Source of the DNA: Candidatus Scalindua arabica
Lineage (GTDB): Bacteria > Planctomycetota > Brocadiia > Brocadiales > Scalinduaceae
Direction of reading: 5' to 3'
DNA: 64,000 nt
NCBI GenBank assembly: GCA_018263435.1
Contig: JAANXD010000077.1
Location: forward strand, 21,031-85,030
The notes under the pieces were generated by a model, which had not been told where the DNA came from, ran no database searches, and worked only from the letters and a program-made list of their open reading frames with translations. Numbering within the stretch: position 1 is the first letter of the stretch; each line of letters starts with the position of its first letter. This document shows positions 58,461 to 64,000 of the stretch, one piece after another. A program made the translations under genes and the position numbers.

Positions 58461-59153
58461 ATGGACAACGCAAAAAAAGCATTAAAGAGGGATGAGGTAA
58501 GAGAGATTGACCGAAAGGCAATTGAGGAATATGAAATTCCAGGGATAATCTTAATGGAAAATGCAGGCAGAAATGTCGTAGAAGAGATTTTAAAAATGCT
58601 GCCCGATCCGGCTAAGGCCAAAGTTGCAATCTTTTGCGGGAAAGGAAATAATGGCGGAGACGGTTATGTAATTGCCCGGCATTTGTATAACAAAGGCGTA
58701 AATATATCTGTGTTTTTAACAACACAGATATCTAACGTTCTTACCGATGGAGATGCCTCTACAAACCTGAAAATCCTGCTGAATATGAATATAAAAATAA
58801 AGGAATTGCAGGAAGACGACATCGAGGAGATTGGGAAAGAGCTTCAAGGCTGCAATATAATTGTTGATGCAATATTTGGGACGGGTCTAAGTGGTGAGGT
58901 AAGAGAACCTGCAAGGTTCCTTATAATGAAAATTAATGAATCCAACATACCTGTTGTATCTGTCGATATACCTTCCGGGTTGGATTGTAACGAAGGTGTC
59001 GTGCTCGGAACGGCAGTGAAAGCAACTAAGACAATTACATTCGTTGCTGCCAAGGCTGGTTTCTTTAAGGAATGCGGTAGAGAATATACAGGGGAATTGA
59101 TAGTGTCAGAAATAAGTGTACCTAAGGAATTGATTGAAGAGCATCAAAAATAA
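58461..59153 (+). CDS. nnrE: NAD(P)H-hydrate epimerase
   Basis: REIDRKAIEEYEIPGIILMENAGRNVVEEI, FCGKGNNGGDGYVIARHLYNKG, SVDIPSGLDCNEG. Confidence 0.95.
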   Translation: MDNAKKALKRDEVREIDRKAIEEYEIPGIILMENAGRNVVEEILKMLPDPAKAKVAIFCGKGNNGGDGYVIARHLYNKGVNISVFLTTQISNVLTDGDASTNLKILLNMNIKIKELQEDDIEEIGKELQGCNIIVDAIFGTGLSGEVREPARFLIMKINESNIPVVSVDIPSGLDCNEGVVLGTAVKATKTITFVAAKAGFFKECGREYTGELIVSEISVPKELIEEHQK

Positions 59154-59182
59154 TTAAGTTCGAATGCCTCTAATGGCTTGCA

Positions 59183-59464
59183 CTAAATAAAGCCGCCGGC
59201 GATTGCAGGTACTATTGAAATTTGATCTCCATCATTGACCGCAGTTTCCTGATTATCCTTAAACCTTATATCTTCATCATTAAGGTAGAAGTTGATAAAC
59301 CTTCTAATTTGTCCGTTTTCGTCACAAAGCCGCTCTTTAAATCCATTGTAATTAGTTTCTAGGTTATCAATCACTTCTTGAATGGATTTACCCTCAGCAG
59401 TAACTTCTTCTTCTCCATTTGTTAATGACCTTAAAGGGGTAGGGATTCTTACTTTAACCGGCAT
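59183..59464 (-). CDS. MoaD/ThiS-family sulfur carrier protein
   Basis: Beta-grasp pattern KVRIPTPLRSLTNGEEEVTAEGKSIQEVIDNLE ... VNDGDQISIVPAIAGGFI (terminal GG plus FI). Confidence 0.92.
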   Translation of the reverse strand: MPVKVRIPTPLRSLTNGEEEVTAEGKSIQEVIDNLETNYNGFKERLCDENGQIRRFINFYLNDEDIRFKDNQETAVNDGDQISIVPAIAGGFI

Positions 59465-59572
59465 AATGTTACCTCTTTCTTTTTAAATTAAATTATCTCT
59501 GAAGAATTATACATATTATTTCGCTGGATTCGCTTTGCATTTTATTCAATCTTATGTGTATTGTCAAAAGGT

Positions 59573-60823
59573 TTAAGCAGTACAAACCTCTTTCTTTTCC
59601 ATAAGCGCATTAAATTCTTCTATGTTTGCCTCAATAACGGGTGCTTTCTCTACTTTGTCCATTACTGCTTCCAGCGTTTTAAGGCCGTTGCCGGTAATAC
59701 TGATTACTATAGACTCATCTCTTGGTATTCTCTCCTGTTCTAAAAGTTTCTTTGTCACGGCTACTGTTACTCCTCCCGCTGTTTCTGTGAAAATTCCTTC
59801 TGTAGACGCCAGGAGTTTTATTCCCTCAACAATCTCGTCATCAGAAATATCTTCAGCCCAACCGCCGCTCTCATTAATAGCCTTTATAGAATAATATCCA
59901 TCTGCAGGATTTCCAATTGCGATGGAATGTGCTATTGTATTTGGTTTTACAGGTTTAATAACATCACTTCCGTTTTTGACTGCTGTAGATATCGGTGAAG
60001 ATCCGGAAGCCTGAGCGCCGTAAAGGCTTGTATCAGAATCATCAATCAGTCCTAATTTTGCCATTTCCTTTATTGCTTTACCTATCTTAATTATCAGAGA
60101 ACCTCCTGCCATAGGCACTATTACGTGCTTGGGAGCCTTCCACCCAAGCTGCTCCACAATTTCATGACCATATGTTTTAGAACCTTCGGCGTAATAGGGG
60201 CGAAGGTTGATATTTGCAAAGGCCCAACCGTATTTATCTGCGATCTCTGAACACATCCTGTTTACACCGTCGTAATTACCGTTTATGCCGACTATATTTG
60301 TTCCATAAATTGAGGTGCCTATGACCTTTCCCTGTTCCAGGTTGGCAGGCATAAAGATATAGCTTTCAAGGTTGCCCTGAACTGCTTGTGCGGCAACAGA
60401 ATTTCCCAGGTTGCCGGTTGTAGCGCATGCAACTGTCTTAAAGCCGAGTTCCTTGGCCTTGGAAAGGGCGGCAGAAACTACTCTGTCTTTAAAAGAAAAT
60501 GTGGGGTAATTTACCGCGTCATTTTTTACATACAGTTCATCTACACCAAGTTTCTTGGCCAGGTTATCAGCCTTCACCAATGGTGTAAAACCAACCTGAG
60601 TTCCCACGGTAGGCTCACCATCAATGGGTAAAAGTTCCCTGTACCTCCACATGGTTTTTCCCCGTGATTCAATCTTTTCCCTGCTGATTATTTTTTTAAT
60701 TTCTTCATATTCATAATCTACTTCCAATGGGCCAAAGCAATAGCTGCAAACATGAAGAGCTTCTTTGGGATAATCTTTTCCGCATTCTCTACATTTAAGA
60801 CCTTTAACAAAACTCATTTTCAT
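59573..60823 (-). CDS. Threonine synthase-like PLP enzyme with N-terminal zinc ribbon
   Basis: LKCRECGKDYPKEALHVCSYCFGPLEVDYEYEEI; VKNDAVNYPTFSFKDRVV (PLP Lys); ATTGNLGNSVAAQA. Confidence 0.93.
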   Translation of the reverse strand: MKMSFVKGLKCRECGKDYPKEALHVCSYCFGPLEVDYEYEEIKKIISREKIESRGKTMWRYRELLPIDGEPTVGTQVGFTPLVKADNLAKKLGVDELYVKNDAVNYPTFSFKDRVVSAALSKAKELGFKTVACATTGNLGNSVAAQAVQGNLESYIFMPANLEQGKVIGTSIYGTNIVGINGNYDGVNRMCSEIADKYGWAFANINLRPYYAEGSKTYGHEIVEQLGWKAPKHVIVPMAGGSLIIKIGKAIKEMAKLGLIDDSDTSLYGAQASGSSPISTAVKNGSDVIKPVKPNTIAHSIAIGNPADGYYSIKAINESGGWAEDISDDEIVEGIKLLASTEGIFTETAGGVTVAVTKKLLEQERIPRDESIVISITGNGLKTLEAVMDKVEKAPVIEANIEEFNALMEKKEVCTA

Positions 60824-60835
60824 CTCCAGATATAA

Positions 60836-60876
60836 ATAAAAAAAGCCTCTTCTTAACCATAAGATAAGAAGGGGCT
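60836..60876 (-). terminator. Expression-platform terminator of the SAM riboswitch
   Basis: Minus strand: gagccccttcttatcttatggttaagaagaggcttttttt. Confidence 0.85.
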
Positions 60877-60891
60877 CAGTAACGTTCTTAT

Positions 60892-60996
60892 CTTATCTTC
60901 CCCTAACAGGTAGGAGTTAGCACCGACATCCTGACATTCTGTCAGGGCCGGTTGCTGTGGTTTCCCAGGGCCAGTCCCTCCACCACTCTTGATAAG
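60892..60996 (-). promoter_or_regulatory. SAM-I (S-box) riboswitch aptamer
   Basis: Minus strand: CTTATCAAGAGTGGTGGAGGGACTGGCCCTGGGAAACCACAGCAACCGGCC...GGTGCTAACTCCTACC...GATAAG; S-box consensus blocks and P1 pairing. Confidence 0.95.
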
Positions 60997-61205
60997 TCTT
61001 AATTTTCGAATATTTTAGTTAAAATCCGGTTTAAAGTCAACAAATATTATGTGAAAATATATCTCTTGTCTAAAAACTATTAAATATGTAAAATCACTGA
61101 GTTAGTACCTTTTAAACAAATAACTTATGAGTGAGAAATTTTTAATTGCTCATTTGTTTTACTAGACTAAAAGAGGATTCTTCTCAGTTATATACAAATA
61201 CTAAA

Positions 61206-61442
61206 ATGCCAACTATTCTTAATGTAGGTCCGTATAGATTTTTCTTCGTCTCTCTTGACTATAATGAGCCGCCACACATTCACGTAAAGCGAGAAAATAA
61301 GGTAGCTAAATTCTGGACTGATCCGGTTGCGTTGCAAAAAGCAGGCGGATTTAACAGAATAGAAATAAACAAAATCGGTAAACTGGTAAATAAGAATCAA
61401 AAATGTTTTTTGGAGAAATGGTATGAATACTTTGGTAAGTGA
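61206..61442 (+). CDS. DUF4160 domain protein
   Basis: MPTILNVGPYRFFFVSLDYNEPPHIHVKRENKVAKFWTDPVALQKAGGF. Confidence 0.88.
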   Translation: MPTILNVGPYRFFFVSLDYNEPPHIHVKRENKVAKFWTDPVALQKAGGFNRIEINKIGKLVNKNQKCFLEKWYEYFGK

Positions 61443-61722
61443 AATTTATGAAGCGCATGCTCAAACTATTAGTATTAGCGAAGAATCATTGACAGTTGAT
61501 ATGGTCGATGGCCGTACTATTATCGCTCCTCTTTCCTGGTATCCACGTTTGTGGTATGGCAAACCGGAAGAACGGGCCAATTTTGAGATAATTGGTGACG
61601 GCACAATTATACATTGGCCTGACCTGGATGAAGACCTTAGCGTATCTGGTATTTTGGCAGGACGTCGCTCAGGTGAAAGTCAACAGTCATTGAAAAAATG
61701 GCTTGAAAAACGAACTGTATAA
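61423..61722 (+). CDS. DUF2442 domain protein
   Basis: LTVDMVDGRTIIAPLSWYPRLWYGKPEERANFEIIGDGTIIHWPDLDEDLSVSGILAGR. Confidence 0.9.
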   Translation: MNTLVSEIYEAHAQTISISEESLTVDMVDGRTIIAPLSWYPRLWYGKPEERANFEIIGDGTIIHWPDLDEDLSVSGILAGRRSGESQQSLKKWLEKRTV

Positions 61723-61825
61723 CTAAATTTCCCCTACATGACACAGACTCTTTGAGCCACGAAGTACGCGAATAATGGGCTTAGCTTAACAGCCATCAGT
61801 TATAGAAAGATTAAAGTAGAATAAA

Positions 61826-62125
61826 ATGGCTTACAAAATCGAATTTGCCAAATGCGTAAAAAAGCATTTTAAGCATTTATCGGCAAGTCAGCGTTAATTA
61901 GTAATAAATGGAATAGAAAAACAACTTATTCATGATCCTTTAAAAGAAACAAGAAGTAGAAAACCACTTCGTCCTAATCCAATTGCGCCATGGGAACTAC
62001 GAATAAGTAATCTTCGTGTATTTTACGATATTACATCTGATGAACCAAATATTGTAAAAATCCTCGCCGTGGGTTATAAGAAAGGAAATACATTATTTAT
62101 TGCTGGAAAGGCGGTCAAATTATGA
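61826..62125 (+). pseudogene. RelE/ParE-family toxin interrupted by an in-frame TAA at 61895-61897
   Basis: MAYKIEFAKCVKKHFKHLSASQR*LVINGIEKQLIHDPLKETRSRKPLRPNPIAPWELRISNLRVFYDITSDEPNIVKILAVGYKKGNTLFIAGKAVKL*; single frame across 100 codons; ATGA overlap with the antitoxin gene. Confidence 0.85.
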
Positions 62126-62379
62126 AAACAATTGATTTAGAAAAGGCTATTAAACCACTATCGGAGTATGCTAAAGACGTTAATAAGGAAATACTGGTTC
62201 TAAAATCCAAGAACAAAGCTGTTGCTGCAATTGTTTCCCTGAAAAACGTTGATAAAGAATCAATATGTCTAAGCACAAATCCTGAATTTCTTGAGATTAT
62301 TGAAAATTCAAGAAAGGAATTTAAACTTGGGAAAAAAGTATCCCTTAATGCCATGAAAAAAGAAATATCAAAAATGTAA
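62122..62379 (+). CDS. Antitoxin-like protein (Phd/YefM-type or similar)
   Basis: MKTIDLEKAIKPLSEYAKDVNKEILVLKSKNKAVAAIVSLKNVDKES; overlaps the toxin stop. Confidence 0.75.
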   Translation: MKTIDLEKAIKPLSEYAKDVNKEILVLKSKNKAVAAIVSLKNVDKESICLSTNPEFLEIIENSRKEFKLGKKVSLNAMKKEISKM

Positions 62380-62420
62380 AAAGCATAAAATTTGCCACTG
62401 ATTCACACAGGCTCTTTGAA

Positions 62421-62490
62421 CCACGAAGCGCATTCACCCTGTGAAATAGAGTAGAAAATATTTTACAGAGTAGGGGAACACAAATAATAA
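62421..62490. repeat. 70-bp repeat copy 1 with internal hairpin
   Basis: ccacgaagcgcattcaccctgtgaaatagagtagaaaatattttacagagtaggggaacacaaataataa; 13 mismatches to copy 2. Confidence 0.8.
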
Positions 62491-62571
62491 CAGAAAACTA
62501 TAAATCCTGATATTGCGTTTATCTTGTCTAAAATAAAATAATTTATAGGTACGGAAACTTGAAAATAGGAG

Positions 62572-62892
62572 ATGAATATAATGGAGCAGACATTAACAAA
62601 GGTTAAAAATCTGGAGAAATTTATACAGAAACATGGAGAGGATACTTTCTTCTCTCAGTCTATCTCAAAAATGCTTGATTATAAAATTCAAAATTACGAA
62701 GAAGAAATTAAGCGATTGAATAGAGAGCTAAAGAAGTATGAACGTAAATACAAAAAAGACTCATCAGTTTTCTTCAAGGAGTTTAAGGCAGGTAAAGCAG
62801 GAGATGATATGAATTTAATTGAATGGTCATCTCTATATCAGATGCGTAAGCGTCTTTTTGAAAAAATGGTGGAACTTAAAGGTAAAAAATAA
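62572..62892 (+). CDS. Small coiled-coil protein, possibly orphan TumA-like antitoxin
   Basis: ELKKYERKYKKDSSVFFKEFKAGKAGDDMNLIEWSSLYQMRKRLFEKMVEL pattern. Confidence 0.5.
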   Translation: MNIMEQTLTKVKNLEKFIQKHGEDTFFSQSISKMLDYKIQNYEEEIKRLNRELKKYERKYKKDSSVFFKEFKAGKAGDDMNLIEWSSLYQMRKRLFEKMVELKGKK

Positions 62893-62914
62893 TAGAAAAC
62901 ATAGCGGTTATTAG

Positions 62915-62984
62915 CCACGAAGTACGTTCACCCTGTGGAATAGAATAGAAAGCATTCCACAGGACAGGGGGACACAAATAATAA
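62915..62984. repeat. 70-bp repeat copy 2 with internal hairpin
   Basis: ccacgaagtacgttcaccctgtggaatagaatagaaagcattccacaggacagggggacacaaataataa. Confidence 0.8.
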
Positions 62985-63027
62985 AACTTCGTGAAGCCAT
63001 TTTAACTTTTAAATTATATATAAAAAA

Positions 63028-63345
63028 ATGAAAAGACCTGAAATTTTAAAAGAAATAGAAAAGATCAAAGAACAGATTATTGAAAAGTATAGGCCTGAAA
63101 AGATAATTCTTTTTGGCTCGGCTGCCTGGGGAGATAAAGAGATAAATGATATTGATTTTTTTATTGTAAAAAAGGATGTTCCTTACTACGGCGGGGAGAG
63201 AATGAGCGAGTTGTATAAATTGATCAGGGCGAATGTGGCTGTAGATTATATTGTTTACAAACCAGGGGAAGTGGAGGAAAGACTTGCTCTAAAGGATCCT
63301 TTTGTAAAAAAGATTTTCCAGAAAGGAACCATTCTTTATGGCTGA
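63028..63345 (+). CDS. MNT-type nucleotidyltransferase (antitoxin-like)
   Basis: KIILFGSAAWGDKEINDIDFFIVKKDV (GSxxxG...DxD). Confidence 0.92.
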   Translation: MKRPEILKEIEKIKEQIIEKYRPEKIILFGSAAWGDKEINDIDFFIVKKDVPYYGGERMSELYKLIRANVAVDYIVYKPGEVEERLALKDPFVKKIFQKGTILYG

Positions 63346-63754
63346 TACAAAGGTTGTTCAGGAATGGCTCGAAAAGGCAGACGAGGATTTCAATTTTGCT
63401 TCTTCAAATCTGATTGAAAAAGACAGTTTTTTTGCACAGATATGTTTTCACTTCCAACAGGCAGCAGAGAAATACCTTAAATCCTTTATCGTTGCCTATG
63501 ATCTTGAGTTTGAAAAGATTCATAACCTTCTCCATCTATTAGAAATATGCGCCAGGAAAGATTCTTCTCTTAATTCGCTTCAAGGGGAATGTGATCTCCT
63601 GAATTCTTCATATATTGATACACGCTATCCTGCCCACTGGCCAACCGACTATACTAAGGATAAGGCTTTAAAAGCGCAGGAAGCTGCCAGGAAGATAAGC
63701 GAAGCAATAAAAAATCTATTAAAGGACGCAGGGATAATCAATGAAGATGAATAG
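63338..63754 (+). CDS. HEPN domain protein
   Basis: WLEKADEDFNFASSNLIEKDSFFAQICFHFQQAAEKYLKSFIVAYDLEFEKIHNLLHLLEIC; 8-bp overlap with the MNT gene. Confidence 0.92.
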   Translation: MADTKVVQEWLEKADEDFNFASSNLIEKDSFFAQICFHFQQAAEKYLKSFIVAYDLEFEKIHNLLHLLEICARKDSSLNSLQGECDLLNSSYIDTRYPAHWPTDYTKDKALKAQEAARKISEAIKNLLKDAGIINEDE

Positions 63755-64000
63755 ATTTAAATGGAACAATCTACATGATATACAGGTGGTGTATAAAATA
63801 CCGAAGTGACGCGAAGGAACATGAATAATAAAAAAACTTAGCGCTCTTAGCCTGCCTGTGCGTCGCACGCAGACAGGCGGCTTCTTGCCCGACGTACAGT
63901 TTGGCGGGCGCGTGAGGATAAATAATTGTAGAATTAAAGGGAATTGGTGCATATATTGACAATAATCTATATACCCGCTTATTAAATGATGTAGGGGAAA

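Noticed and set aside
63919-64000. Open plus-strand frame at the right edge (VELKGIGAYIDNNLYTRLLNDVGE)
   Set aside because: Looks coding but is too short and lacks a standard start codon within the window; needs flanking sequence.

Overview
AT-rich bacterial chromosome window. Gram-negative gene set (LpxA, LpxC, BamA, OmpH/Skp); the gene mix resembles a Planctomycetota/anammox-like lineage, but I cannot confirm taxonomy from sequence alone. Left part (0-11 kb): edge-truncated cyclic 2,3-diphosphoglycerate synthetase-like gene, an M16 peptidase pair, two glycosyltransferases, cysC, an M48 peptidase, recQ and a DUF433/DUF5615-type module. An accessory island (11-15.5 kb) carries a DUF6338 protein with a tiny YQP-motif partner, then a restriction-modification cassette (N6-MTase, PD-(D/E)xK-like REase, HTH regulator) flanked by a true and a degenerate copy of the lpdA 3' end. 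Middle (15.5-34.5 kb): lpdA, a formate dehydrogenase-like alpha subunit, B12/radical SAM, MBL, MidA-like, VanZ, Smr, GIY-YIG, metallophosphoesterase, VapBC-like and GNAT genes. A 14-kb minus-strand housekeeping block (35-49.3 kb) follows: prs, rplY, pth, rpsF, ssb, rpsR, rplI, dnaB, bamA, ompH, lpxC, lpxA, Gfo/Idh, rpsB, tsf, pyrH, frr, tRNA-Lys, tRNA-Glu. Right part: an OYE-family reductase, tldD/pmbA, a helicase pseudogene, nnrE, a SAM-I riboswitch/threonine-synthase-like/MoaD-ThiS operon, and a run of toxin-antitoxin-type genes. Most notable observations: (i) the SAM-riboswitch operon pairing a threonine-synthase-like enzyme with a sulfur carrier ending GG-FI; (ii) the RM cassette bounded by an 80%-identical lpdA tail duplication and containing an A18 tract in the methylase; (iii) a DUF5615/LivF-tail chimeric ORF; (iv) a GNAT gene broken exactly at a dnaX-like A-AAA-AAG slippery site; (v) a MITE-like element with a 9-bp direct repeat; (vi) a RelE/ParE-like toxin killed by one in-frame TAA beside an intact antitoxin. 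All family calls come from reading motifs by eye; no searches were run.
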